Of a stretch of 64,000 nt of DNA, positions 52,171 through 61,484 are shown in pieces; the first letter of the stretch is position 1, and every line of letters starts with the position of its first letter. Under the pieces are notes generated by a model. That model did not search any database. It was given only the letters and a program-made list of their open reading frames with translations, and was not told where the DNA came from. Origin of the DNA: Ruminococcus sp. (GTDB lineage Bacteria > Bacillota > Clostridia > Oscillospirales > Ruminococcaceae). A program made the position numbers and the translations under genes. Location of the stretch: NCBI GenBank assembly GCA_017519415.1, contig JAFWSI010000070.1, forward strand, positions 150,841 to 214,840, read 5' to 3'.

Positions 52171-53811
52171 ATGAAAGATATAAAAAACAAAAAGGAACTG
52201 ATTACTGGAGTGATAGTTACCGCTTTGGTCACGATAATAGCCGTATTCGGAGCGATGATACATGAACCGTGGTTTGATGAGGCTCAGGCTTATGTTATTG
52301 CAAGGGACGCCTCACTTCATGATATACTGTTTTATCTGCCTCATTATGAAGGACATCCTCCGCTCTGGCATCTGCTCCTGAAAGCCGCAGTAATGCTTGG
52401 TCTGCCCTATGAACTGACACTAAAGGGTGTACAATTCATAATATTTGAGATAGTTCTTATAATTATCGAATTCAGGTCGCCTTACAGCAAGACAGCAAAG
52501 ATACTTATACCAATGAGTTTTTTTATGCTTTATCAATACTGTATAATTGCGAGACCGTATATACTTCTGATACTTGCAGCGCTGCTTGCGGCAATGTTCT
52601 ATAAGGAAAGAAAGCAAAAACCTGTCCGCTATATGATCTCCCTTGTTTTTCTTTGCCTGACACATTCCTATGGTATAGCATTTGCGGGCGGAATCGTTAT
52701 AGGAGATATTATTGGCGAGTGCATAAGGAAAAAAAGTTTTAAAAAGACTGCTTCCGATATAATAAAAAACCGCAGACTTCTTGTATCATATGTTATCCTG
52801 CTTGCAGCAGCGGCAGCAATTATTATCGATATAGTGCCTTCTGGTGATACATTTGCTATGAACGCTGTTCAGAATAAAAAACACAGCTTTCCTGCTATAC
52901 TGTTTTTCAGCTGGTTCCTGATACCGTCCGAAAACTTTTTTACTTCATTCTCATCTGAAATGCTCAGTATGCAGCAGGAAACAAATCCCGTAAGCGAAAT
53001 AATAAGCGCAGCAGTTATTTCGCTCCTTATATGGAGCTGTCTGTTTATAATATGCAAGAAACGCAGGATGATAGCAGAAATGCTGATCCCTTATCTTTTT
53101 ATTTCGATTTTGACATCTACTTATATTTATCCTCATCATTTCGGGATCTTCCTTACCTACTTGCTGTTTATACTTTGGACTGCCGAAGATAAGGAGAAAG
53201 TCACATTTGAGAAATACAGCTCCGTAATGAAAAAAGCAGGCGTTTCAGAGAAGCTTGCGAAAATGATAGCGGTTGCAGGAGCAGCTCTTTATGTATGCAT
53301 CAATCTTTACTGGAACGGAATGAGCTATTATAATGATGTGAAGTATCCCTATGATCCTTCCCGTGAGATTGCAGAATGGATAAAGAAATATGATCTTTAT
53401 GACAAGTCCTTCCTTGCTGCGTGGACAGGAGAGGATACAAATATGTATACATTGGGCAGTACAGGTGCAAACGCATATTTTGACAATAACATATACTATA
53501 ATATGCACGACGGACTTGCATATGTAACGCATATCGTTCCTGATGAACAGGAATATGAAAAGGATATTGAAGCAATGAAAGCACATGGAGATCCTGATTT
53601 TATCCTGTGCGGTTCGGTTCTGGCTTCATCTTCTATCTGTGATACCCTTGGAATCGACGAGCACTATGTCGCTGTTGCACTTGAGGCAAGGGGAGAGCGG
53701 ATATTCAAGGATAAAAAGTGTAATGTGGACGTATGCTTGGTGTGCACCCGTGATACATATAAGGAATTATACGGCAAAGAATATGAAGTACAGACATATA
53801 AGAACAGCTGA
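52171..53811 (+). CDS. GT-C fold membrane glycosyltransferase
   Basis: 546 residues with about 10-11 membrane helices. The first extracytoplasmic loop carries HEPWFDEAQAYVIAR, whose Asp-Glu pair and adjacent HPPLWHLLL are typical of GT-C polyprenyl-phosphate-dependent mannosyl- or arabinosyltransferases (PMT/ArnT-like). Acceptor unknown. The last 200 residues are soluble. Starts after AGGAG at 52160; its 3' end overlaps sfsA by 29 bases. Confidence 0.8.
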   Translation: MKDIKNKKELITGVIVTALVTIIAVFGAMIHEPWFDEAQAYVIARDASLHDILFYLPHYEGHPPLWHLLLKAAVMLGLPYELTLKGVQFIIFEIVLIIIEFRSPYSKTAKILIPMSFFMLYQYCIIARPYILLILAALLAAMFYKERKQKPVRYMISLVFLCLTHSYGIAFAGGIVIGDIIGECIRKKSFKKTASDIIKNRRLLVSYVILLAAAAAIIIDIVPSGDTFAMNAVQNKKHSFPAILFFSWFLIPSENFFTSFSSEMLSMQQETNPVSEIISAAVISLLIWSCLFIICKKRRMIAEMLIPYLFISILTSTYIYPHHFGIFLTYLLFILWTAEDKEKVTFEKYSSVMKKAGVSEKLAKMIAVAGAALYVCINLYWNGMSYYNDVKYPYDPSREIAEWIKKYDLYDKSFLAAWTGEDTNMYTLGSTGANAYFDNNIYYNMHDGLAYVTHIVPDEQEYEKDIEAMKAHGDPDFILCGSVLASSSICDTLGIDEHYVAVALEARGERIFKDKKCNVDVCLVCTRDTYKELYGKEYEVQTYKNS

Positions 53812-54490
53812 GTTCATAGAGAGGCCGAACCGCTTCATAGCCAAGGTTATGATTGACGGGCATATTGAGACAGTACACGTCAAGAATACGGGAAGGTGCA
53901 GTGAAATATTGCGAAAAGGTGCCAAAGTATACCTTGAAGAATCGGAAAATCCAATGAGAAAAACAAGATATGATCTTGTGTCTGTTGTGAAGAAAAGAAA
54001 TGACGGATCCTTATTTCTGATCAATATTGATTCACAGATACCGAACAATGCAGTGGATGAATGGCTACGCAAAGGAGAACTGTTCGGTTCAGACGCTCTT
54101 ATACGGCGTGAATATACATACGGAAGCTCAAGATTCGACTTTATTATAGAGGAAAAGGAGAAAACCTCCTTTCTTGAAGTAAAGGGAGTAACTCTCGAAT
54201 ACGACGGCATAGCTTTCTTTCCCGACGCTCCCACAGAAAGAGGAGTAAAACACATCAGGGAGCTTATCAAAGCCCGCATGGACGGTTACGGAGCATATAT
54301 AATGTTTGTTATCCAGATGAAGGGAATACATGAATTCCGTCCGAACGAAAGTACCCATAAAGCTTTCGCCGAAGCTCTCAGAGAGGCGGAAAGAAGCGGA
54401 GTAAGACTGCTGGCCTATGACTGTATCGTTACTCCTGAAAGTATGCGTGTTGATAAACCAATAAAAATCAGAACGGAGCAGGTATTATGA
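53783..54490 (+). CDS. sfsA: SfsA-family protein
   Basis: 235 residues. A strong match to the SfsA/DUF123-type family: FIERPNRFIAKVMIDG at the start, HVKNTGRCSEILRKG, RYDLVSVVKK, and the C-terminal nuclease-like segment FIIEEKEKTSFLEVKGVTLE with FFPDAPTERGVKHIREL. SfsA proteins were named for sugar fermentation stimulation; the fold suggests nucleic-acid processing. The ATG at 53783 (no strong binding site) lies inside the glycosyltransferase end and gives the family N-terminus. 4-base overlap with dgt. Confidence 0.9.
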   Translation: MKYRHIRTAEFIERPNRFIAKVMIDGHIETVHVKNTGRCSEILRKGAKVYLEESENPMRKTRYDLVSVVKKRNDGSLFLINIDSQIPNNAVDEWLRKGELFGSDALIRREYTYGSSRFDFIIEEKEKTSFLEVKGVTLEYDGIAFFPDAPTERGVKHIRELIKARMDGYGAYIMFVIQMKGIHEFRPNESTHKAFAEALREAERSGVRLLAYDCIVTPESMRVDKPIKIRTEQVL

Positions 54491-55911
54491 ACTGGAAAAA
54501 GCTTTTATGCGAAAAGAGAAGAAGGAGTTATTCAACAACGGCGGTCAGCTCCGACATGAGAAATGAATTTCAGCGTGATTATCACAGGATAATCGGAAGC
54601 GCGTCATTCAGACGCCTTCAGGATAAGACGCAGGTATTTCCGCTTGACAGGGGAGATTTTGTGCGTACCAGACTGACGCATTCGCTTGAGGTCTCTTCCT
54701 TTGCGAAATCTCTTGGTCAGATGATATTCAGGTATATTCTGAATAATGACATGGATCCGGAGCTTGAAGCATCTGATATTGAAAAGATATGCAGCGTTCT
54801 TGAATGTGCAGGCCTTGTGCATGATATAGGAAATCCGCCTTTCGGACATTTCGGTGAGGATTATGTACGAGACTGGTTCAGAAGGAATCTTCAGGTTATG
54901 GAGTTCGGAGGTACAAAGGTCAGTGACATTCTTTCGGAGCAGATGAAAGGTGATCTGTATAATTTTGAAGGCAATGCCCAGGCTCTCAGGATTCTGACAA
55001 AGCTTCATTATCTTGTTGATGAGAACGGAATGAATCTCACCTATACCTTGCTCAATACGATCATAAAGTATCCCGTTCCGTCAACGGGAATTAATAAAAA
55101 AAGCGGAGACATACGCGAAAAGAAAATGGGCTATTACTTGGCAGATAAAGAAATATTCGAGGATATAGTCAACAGTACGGGAGCAGGCAGCTGTCGTCAT
55201 CCTCTTGCTTTTATACTTGAAGCTGCTGACGATATAGCGTATAAGACAGCTGATATAGAGGACGCAGTAAAGAAAGGTTTTATCTCGTATGAAAAGCTGC
55301 TTTCGGAGCTTAAGGAGAACTATATGCAGAAGTGCAAGGACGACGGCGAGCTTGAAGAATTCGGCCGCGCTGTCGGCAAGCTTGAGGATTACTACAAACA
55401 AGCAGTCGCCAGAAAGGTAAATTCGCCGGAGCAGAATGCAGTCCAGCGCTGGATAATCTACGTTCAGGGAGTTCTTCTCAGATGTGCTTCTTATGGTTTT
55501 ACGAGAAATTATAATAGTATAATGTCCGGATCATTCCGTACGGAAATACTTGCTTGCTCAAATGGATGTACACTTGCATACGCATTGGGAGATATTGCTT
55601 ACAGATATGTATTCTGTTCAAAGGAGATATACAGGCTGGAGATTGCAGCGGGACAGATATACGAGTTCCTGCTTAGCCGTTTTACAAGGGCTGCTCTCAC
55701 CTTTGATACCGAAAAGGAAAGTACGGCTATTGATAAACGAATAATGTCCCTTATTTCCGAGAACTATATCCGTGCTTATAAGGTCAGCACAGAGGGAAAA
55801 AACGAAGACGAAAAGCTTTATCTGCGTTTGATGCTTGTTACCGATTATATATGCGGTATGACCGACGGATACGCACAAAAAGTATACAGGGAGCTGAGCG
55901 GAATTGAGTGA
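54487..55911 (+). CDS. dgt: dGTP triphosphohydrolase (dGTPase)
   Basis: 474 residues of the HD superfamily; hydrolyses dNTPs to nucleosides and triphosphate. SASFRRLQDKTQVFPL, TRLTHSLEVSSFAKSL and the HD pair in AGLVHDIGNPPFGHFGE are diagnostic, with a second metal region near 'EAADDIAYKTADIEDAVKK'. Long form as in Dgt. Overlaps sfsA by 4 bases and the channel gene by 8. The family often limits dNTP pools and can oppose phage replication. Confidence 0.93.
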   Translation: MNWKKLLCEKRRRSYSTTAVSSDMRNEFQRDYHRIIGSASFRRLQDKTQVFPLDRGDFVRTRLTHSLEVSSFAKSLGQMIFRYILNNDMDPELEASDIEKICSVLECAGLVHDIGNPPFGHFGEDYVRDWFRRNLQVMEFGGTKVSDILSEQMKGDLYNFEGNAQALRILTKLHYLVDENGMNLTYTLLNTIIKYPVPSTGINKKSGDIREKKMGYYLADKEIFEDIVNSTGAGSCRHPLAFILEAADDIAYKTADIEDAVKKGFISYEKLLSELKENYMQKCKDDGELEEFGRAVGKLEDYYKQAVARKVNSPEQNAVQRWIIYVQGVLLRCASYGFTRNYNSIMSGSFRTEILACSNGCTLAYALGDIAYRYVFCSKEIYRLEIAAGQIYEFLLSRFTRAALTFDTEKESTAIDKRIMSLISENYIRAYKVSTEGKNEDEKLYLRLMLVTDYICGMTDGYAQKVYRELSGIE

Positions 55912-56875
55912 GGTAAAGAAAAAATCAAAAAAGCGGCGGATATTTGATATTATTCAGATCGGCAATAAAGATGATATTATAAGCCGTTCATTTGACTGGT
56001 TCATAGTTGCTGTTATAATACTGAACATTCTTACTGTCTTTCTTATGACCTTTGAGGAGCTTTCAGGGCTTTCAACACTTTTTAATATCATTGAGACAGT
56101 TACAGTCCTTGTATTCTGCGTTGAGTATGCATTAAGGATATGGACTGCCGATCTGCTTTATCCAAATAAAAGCAGATTAGCTGCAAGACTGAAATTTCTT
56201 CGATCCTTTGACGGCATTGTCGATCTTCTGACTATACTTCCTTTCTTCTTCCTGAGCGGTTTTATTGTATTCAGAATGCTCAGGGTTGTAAGAATATTCC
56301 ATTTATTCCGTGTTAATGCTCATTATGATTCATTTCATGTTATAACCTCCGTACTGACAGAAAAAAGAAATCAGATAATATCATCTGTATTCATAATTAT
56401 CGTACTTATGCTTGCTTCGTCATTGGGAATATACAGTGCCGAACATGAGGCTCAGCCTGAGGCGTTCAGAAACGCATTTTCCGGTATATGGTGGAGCGTT
56501 TCAACTCTTCTTACAGTAGGATACGGCGATATTTATCCGGTTACGGTTATCGGCAAGATAATGGCAATATGCATAGCGTTTCTCGGTGTTGGAGTTGTAG
56601 CTATCCCGACGGGTATCATCAGTGCGGGCTTTGTTGAACATTATACGAAAAATCAGCACTCTGATGTCAGGTTCAGCGATATAAACGAAGTCGGGGAGGT
56701 ACTTGTTGAAAAAGGCAACAAGCTTTGCGGAAAAACAGTTGGCGAAATATCAACGCTGTATAATATGCGTATAATTGTCATACTGCGTGCTGAAGATATG
56801 ATAGTTCCGATGGTTGATACAGTAATCAGGATAAAGGATATACTTGTGGTTAAAAGTGAAAATATAGTAAAATAA
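55904..56875 (+). CDS. Voltage-gated-type potassium channel with TrkA_C domain
   Basis: 323 residues. Six membrane helices. An S4-like Arg series lies in FRMLRVVRIFHLFRV, and the pore/filter is SVSTLLTVGYGDIYPVT (filter TVGYGD at 204-209). A C-terminal TrkA_C-like domain from about 250 (VLVEKGNKLCGKTVGEIST and later) probably senses ligand. TTG start at 55904 with a weak binding site; it overlaps dgt by 8 bases. Last gene of the AraC-to-channel run; the transcript has no strong terminator before the sRNA unit. Confidence 0.9.
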   Translation: MSEVKKKSKKRRIFDIIQIGNKDDIISRSFDWFIVAVIILNILTVFLMTFEELSGLSTLFNIIETVTVLVFCVEYALRIWTADLLYPNKSRLAARLKFLRSFDGIVDLLTILPFFFLSGFIVFRMLRVVRIFHLFRVNAHYDSFHVITSVLTEKRNQIISSVFIIIVLMLASSLGIYSAEHEAQPEAFRNAFSGIWWSVSTLLTVGYGDIYPVTVIGKIMAICIAFLGVGVVAIPTGIISAGFVEHYTKNQHSDVRFSDINEVGEVLVEKGNKLCGKTVGEISTLYNMRIIVILRAEDMIVPMVDTVIRIKDILVVKSENIVK

Positions 56876-56942
56876 CCACATACTGAAAAATGTGAAAACG
56901 GCAGTTTTTTTGTACGGTTTTTACAAATTAATCTTTCCCTGA

Positions 56943-56971
56943 TTGACATTAATGAGTATGGATGATATAAT
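56943..56971 (+). promoter_or_regulatory. Exact-consensus orphan promoter
   Basis: TTGACA (56943-56948), 17-bp spacer, TATAAT (56966-56971), with no open reading frame after it. Confidence 0.9.
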
Positions 56972-56977
56972 GATTGA

Positions 56978-57106
56978 GCGAGAATAATTGGGTTGATTAT
57001 TTGAGCATTTTCCGGCGGTATTTGCTGCACAGTATCGTATCGGGAGCATTGTCTTTGTAAGGGACAAATCAAAAAAGCTGTATTCTTAGGCGAATACAGC
57101 TTTTTT
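56978..57106 (+). ncRNA. Candidate small RNA
   Basis: Starts about 7 bases after a perfect sigma-A promoter and ends in a 15-bp stem with a run of six Ts. About 130 nt, no open frame over 20 codons with a binding site, no match I recognise to 6S, tmRNA, SRP or known riboswitches. It lies between the plus-strand K+ channel gene and the minus-strand ABC genes, and is independent of both. Confidence 0.65.
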
Positions 57107-57110
57107 CTTT
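57071..57110. terminator. Bidirectional terminator
   Basis: 15-bp stem AAAAAAGCTGTATTC/GAATACAGCTTTTTT, 6-base loop. Ends the small RNA and, read on the minus strand, can end the ABC operon. Confidence 0.9.
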
Positions 57111-57200
57111 TTTGTGTATGTAATGATTGTTTTTGCAAGGATTGAGTATCGAAGCTTTGCACGGATTATTCATACGATCTATATTTCCTTATAAATACGG

Positions 57201-57288
57201 CAGCAATACTGTTTAAAGTATACCGTAGGTAAAAATAATAGAAATCCTAACATTTCCGTGCCGTAACAATACGTAAAAGGTATTGCTG
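57201..57288. repeat. Inverted repeat downstream of the ABC operon
   Basis: CAGCAATAC (57201-57209) and GTATTGCTG (57280-57288), 70 bp apart, in the otherwise empty stretch 57111-57299. A further near-copy of the arm (ACAATACG) lies at 57265. No promoter or gene seen here. Confidence 0.4.
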
Positions 57289-57299
57289 TGATCGTTTAT

Positions 57300-59141
57300 T
57301 TATGCGATCTCAAACTGAGAATTATAAAGGTTTGCATAGAATCCGTTTCTTTCAAGCAGCTCGTCATGCCTGCCCTGTTCTATAATATCTCCGTCCTTCA
57401 TTACCAGTATCAGATCAGCGTTGCGGATAGTCGAAAGTCTGTGGGCGATAACAAAGCTTGTTCTTCCTTTCATGAGGCGATCCATGGCGTCCTGTATCAG
57501 CACTTCCGTTCTTGTGTCGACCGATGACGTTGCCTCGTCAAGTATCATTATCTTTGAATCTGAAAGAATAGCTCTTGCAATAGTTATCAGCTGTTTCTGA
57601 CCCTGAGATACGTTGGTTGCATCTTCATTCAGGATCATGTCATATCCGTTCGGCAGGGATTTGATAAAATGGTGTGCATGGGCAGCTTTGACAGCTTCGA
57701 TTACTTCTTCATCAGTAGCGTCAAGCCGTCCGTAGCGGATATTTTCCATTATGGTACCGTTGAACAGCCATGTGTCCTGTAATACCATACCGAAGCTTTT
57801 TCGGAGCTCTTTTCTCGGTATTCTTTTTATGTCGGTACCGTCAAGGAATATTGAGCCGCCGTTTACGTCGTAAAATCTAATCAGAAGTTTTACCATTGTG
57901 GTCTTTCCGGCTCCTGTCGGTCCTACTATGGCAATTTTCTGGCCTGCTTTTATATCTGCGCTGAAGTCGCCGATGACGATCTTATCGGGAGTGTATCCGA
58001 AGGATACGTGATCGAAGCGGACGTTTCCTGTTACATTTTCGGGTATTACAGCATTATCAGGAATCTGTTCCTCTTCGGTCTCATTCAGAAATTCAAATAC
58101 TCTTTCTGCCGCAGCAGTCATAGCCTGTACCTGATTTATTACCTGAGCTATCTGCTGGATAGGCTGAGTAAACTGCTTGACATACTGTATGAAAGCCTGT
58201 ATATCGCCAATTCCGATAGCGCCCTTTATAGCAAGGAGACCGCCGGATATTGCTACACCCGCATATCCCATATTTCCCACAAACTGCATTACGGGCATCA
58301 TTGTTCCCGAAAGGAACTGTGATTTCCAGGCAGATCTGTAAAGGGTATCGTTGGTCTTACAGAAATCCTCTATCATTTCCTCTTCCTTATTGAAGACCTG
58401 AACAACGGAATGTCCGCTGTAGCTTTCTTCAACGATACCGTTTATGTGTCCGAGGTACTCCTGCTGTGTACGGAAGTGCTTTTGGGATTTTTTTATGACA
58501 AAGGAAAGCAGAAAAGCAGAAATAGGCAGTATAACAAGAGAGATGAGCGTCATTATAGGCGAAATGGAAAGCATCATTACAAGTGTGCCTATAAGTGTAG
58601 CAACTGAGGTGATTATCTGAGTTATACTCTGACTAAGCGTAGTTCCGAGAGTATCCACATCATTTGTTATACGGGAGAGTACTTCACCATAGGTCCGGCT
58701 CTCGAAATAGCTCATTGGCATACGTCCGATTTTTTCGGATATATCCTTGCGCATCTTATACGAGATCTTCTGGGATATTCCTGTCATTATCCAGCCCTGT
58801 GCAAAGCTTACTGCGGAGCTGAATATATACAGTCCGAGGGTAAAGAGAAGTATTTTTCCGATGTATTTGAAATTGATACCGCCGACTCCTGCGATTTTCC
58901 TCATAAGACCGTCAAAGAGCTCATTTGTTGCTTTGGCCATTATTTTAGGACCGGCAACCGAAAATACAGTTGCTACTGCTGCAAGAATCATCACTATGAG
59001 TATGGCAATCTTATATGCTCCCAGGTAGGAAATGAGCTTTTTTACCGATCCCTTGAAATCCTTAGGCTTCTCGGTGGGTGCAAACCTGCCGCCGCCCATT
59101 CGTCCTCGTGAGCGCGGAGAAATGCCTGGAGACTTACTCAT
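57300..59141 (-). CDS. ABC exporter half, heterodimer subunit 2
   Basis: 613 residues: transmembrane domain (about 30-340, six helices) then ATPase. Walker A GPTGAGKTT, signature ATNVSQGQKQL, Walker B IMILDEATSSVD and the H-loop IAHRLST are all canonical. The start at 59141 has GGAGG eight bases upstream. It overlaps the preceding ABC gene by 8 bases. With that gene it forms a LmrCD/BmrCD-like heterodimeric exporter, lipid A/multidrug type; substrate unknown. Confidence 0.92.
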   Translation of the reverse strand: MSKSPGISPRSRGRMGGGRFAPTEKPKDFKGSVKKLISYLGAYKIAILIVMILAAVATVFSVAGPKIMAKATNELFDGLMRKIAGVGGINFKYIGKILLFTLGLYIFSSAVSFAQGWIMTGISQKISYKMRKDISEKIGRMPMSYFESRTYGEVLSRITNDVDTLGTTLSQSITQIITSVATLIGTLVMMLSISPIMTLISLVILPISAFLLSFVIKKSQKHFRTQQEYLGHINGIVEESYSGHSVVQVFNKEEEMIEDFCKTNDTLYRSAWKSQFLSGTMMPVMQFVGNMGYAGVAISGGLLAIKGAIGIGDIQAFIQYVKQFTQPIQQIAQVINQVQAMTAAAERVFEFLNETEEEQIPDNAVIPENVTGNVRFDHVSFGYTPDKIVIGDFSADIKAGQKIAIVGPTGAGKTTMVKLLIRFYDVNGGSIFLDGTDIKRIPRKELRKSFGMVLQDTWLFNGTIMENIRYGRLDATDEEVIEAVKAAHAHHFIKSLPNGYDMILNEDATNVSQGQKQLITIARAILSDSKIMILDEATSSVDTRTEVLIQDAMDRLMKGRTSFVIAHRLSTIRNADLILVMKDGDIIEQGRHDELLERNGFYANLYNSQFEIA

Positions 59142-61446
59142 CTTCATCACCTCCGACGCTTTTTTTCAATTCCTCCTCGGAGAGCTGAGAGCCTGCTATC
59201 TGCTTATAAGTGTCACATCGTTTCATGAGCTCTTTATGGGTTCCTTTACCGACTATACGTCCGCTTTCAAGTACGATTATCTGATCAGCGTTCATTATAG
59301 TGCTTATGCGCTGTGCAACAATAATAACCGCTGAGTTCCGAGTATATGCAGACAGAGCTTTTCGGAGCGAGGCATCTGTTCTCATGTCAAGTGCTGAGAA
59401 GCTGTCATCGAATATGTATACGTCAGGCTCTTTTATTATTGCTCTTGCAATTGCAAGGCGCTGTTTCTGTCCGCCTGATACATTTGATCCGCCCTGTGAT
59501 ATTGAGCGTTCAAAAGCATTATCATCTGACGTTATGAATTCCAAAGCCTGCGATATTTCAGCTGCTTTCCTCAGCTCCTCATCAGTTGCTTCCTTTTTTC
59601 CGAATCTGAGATTTGAAGCTATTGTGCCCGAGAAAAGAATGCCTTTCTGCGGAACGAGACCTATCCTGCTGCGAAGATCTGACATTTTAAAGGACCGTAT
59701 ATCTGTTCCGTCAAGTGTTATCCTTCCTGAGGTAACATCATAAAAACGGGGGATAAGATTGACGAGAGTCGTTTTTCCGCAGCCGGTACTTCCGATTATT
59801 GCCGTAGTTTTACCGGCTTCCGCTGTAAATGTGATGTCGTCGAGAGCGTTATCATCAGCATTCGGATATCTGAATGATACATTTTCAAAGCATACAGTGC
59901 CGGAAGACTTAGCTGGAGTTATCGGTGTGTCAGGATCATGAAGCGATGTATTTGTCTTAAGCACTTCGTCGATACGGTCGGCTGCAACACCTGCGCGGGG
60001 AAGCATTACGGACATTACCGTAAGCATAAGGAATGACATAACTATCTGTGTGGAATAGGTTATGAAGGCTGTCATTGAGCCTACCTGAAGTGTACCTGCG
60101 TCTATTCTGTGAGCAGATACCCAAACGATCGTAAGTGTAACGCCGTACATTACGAGCATCATTCCCGGCAGCATAAAGGTCATTACTCTTCCGGTAAAGA
60201 GCTGAGTATTCATCAGTGACCGATTGGCTTTTTCGAAGCGATCTTCCTCTTCCTTTTCGCGGCCGAAGGCTCTGATAACATTCAGACCTGTAAGTATTTC
60301 ACGGGATATAAGGTTAAGATTATCCACCAGCTTTTGCATTGCCTTGAATTTCGGCATAGCTATAATAAGAAGCACAAGCACAAGCATGAATATGATGGAA
60401 ACAGCTGCTATTATTATCCAGCTCATGTGTGCGCCGGAGCCGATCACTTTTATGATGCTTCCGATACCGAGGATAGGTGCATACATAAGAACTCTGAGCA
60501 GCAGAGCAGTGACCATCTGTATCTGTTGTACGTCATTTGTACTTCTTGTTATGAGAGAAGCAGTAGAGAATTTATCGATCTCAGTGTTGGAGTAGCTCAT
60601 AACCCTGCGGAAAATCTTTTCACGGAGGTCCTTTCCGATGCCTGCGCCTGTACGGGCTGCAAAATATCCTGTACATATTGACACAGCGAGCATCAGGGCA
60701 GCCATAAGGAACATTTTGAGTCCTTGTATCCAGAGGTATCTCTTTTGTATAGCGTCAATGTCTATTCCGGCAGCCTTGTCTGTCTCGGCAGCATAAGCTA
60801 TGCCCATTGACTTTACGGTACGCTCTCCGAGAGATGAAACCGTATTTTCAAGCTGCGAACGCATAGCTGTTATTTTTGTGCTGTCAAGGCGGCCGCTTTG
60901 TAAAAGACTGAGCATTACAGGCCTTACATCAACATATGTTGTGGTTTTGCCTTTTTCATCGGTCTTATTGCTTGTTCTCAGCTCTGTGCCGAGAAGCTTT
61001 CCTATTTCTTCAACGGAAAGGTTTTCAAGATTGGTACTTTGCGGTGAATTTTCCGTATATTCTGCAAGTGTTGCTCTGAAACGCTCCTCACTCATATTTC
61101 CGGTCTGATAGACAAGACTCAGCGGGATAAGAAACTTGTCGCTTATTGATTTGAGGTTGTTTTTATCGACTGTCCTCGTATATGCTCCGTTATTATCATG
61201 TTTGTAGTACGAACTCCATTCTGACCGCTCGTTTTCTGTCATGAACAGCATGGAATAGGCCATATCCTCTGATGTGAGTTTTTCAGGGACGGCATACTCG
61301 ATCCCGTGGTTCTGTATACCAATATCTATCATATCTGATGTATACTGCGGAAGTGCGAGATCACAGTAGGCCTGAACTCCGAGAAGAATGAAGATAATAA
61401 GAACAATATGCTTATATGGCGCTAAATTGAGTAAGATCCTTTTCAT
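59134..61446 (-). CDS. ABC exporter half, heterodimer subunit 1, with large insertion
   Basis: 770 residues, longer than its partner. Between the first two helices there is a soluble region of about 200 residues (about 30-240), outside the usual 6-helix core. Walker A GSTGCGKTT, signature GSNVSGGQKQRLAIA, Walker B 'VYIFDDSFSALDMRTD' (the usual catalytic Glu after the Walker B Asp is Asp) and IVAQRIST (His of the H-loop is Gln). The Asp/Gln changes mark the degenerate site of a heterodimeric exporter. It follows the PglX-like gene by 38 bp with GGAGGG at the start. Confidence 0.92.
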   Translation of the reverse strand: MKRILLNLAPYKHIVLIIFILLGVQAYCDLALPQYTSDMIDIGIQNHGIEYAVPEKLTSEDMAYSMLFMTENERSEWSSYYKHDNNGAYTRTVDKNNLKSISDKFLIPLSLVYQTGNMSEERFRATLAEYTENSPQSTNLENLSVEEIGKLLGTELRTSNKTDEKGKTTTYVDVRPVMLSLLQSGRLDSTKITAMRSQLENTVSSLGERTVKSMGIAYAAETDKAAGIDIDAIQKRYLWIQGLKMFLMAALMLAVSICTGYFAARTGAGIGKDLREKIFRRVMSYSNTEIDKFSTASLITRSTNDVQQIQMVTALLLRVLMYAPILGIGSIIKVIGSGAHMSWIIIAAVSIIFMLVLVLLIIAMPKFKAMQKLVDNLNLISREILTGLNVIRAFGREKEEEDRFEKANRSLMNTQLFTGRVMTFMLPGMMLVMYGVTLTIVWVSAHRIDAGTLQVGSMTAFITYSTQIVMSFLMLTVMSVMLPRAGVAADRIDEVLKTNTSLHDPDTPITPAKSSGTVCFENVSFRYPNADDNALDDITFTAEAGKTTAIIGSTGCGKTTLVNLIPRFYDVTSGRITLDGTDIRSFKMSDLRSRIGLVPQKGILFSGTIASNLRFGKKEATDEELRKAAEISQALEFITSDDNAFERSISQGGSNVSGGQKQRLAIARAIIKEPDVYIFDDSFSALDMRTDASLRKALSAYTRNSAVIIVAQRISTIMNADQIIVLESGRIVGKGTHKELMKRCDTYKQIAGSQLSEEELKKSVGGDEDE

Positions 61447-61484
61447 TTTCCCTCCATATGCAATTAAGTTTTGCAGAATAATTG

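Noticed and set aside
57111-57299. Possible second small RNA
   Set aside because: There is an inverted repeat but no promoter-like sequence and no terminator that would define a transcript.
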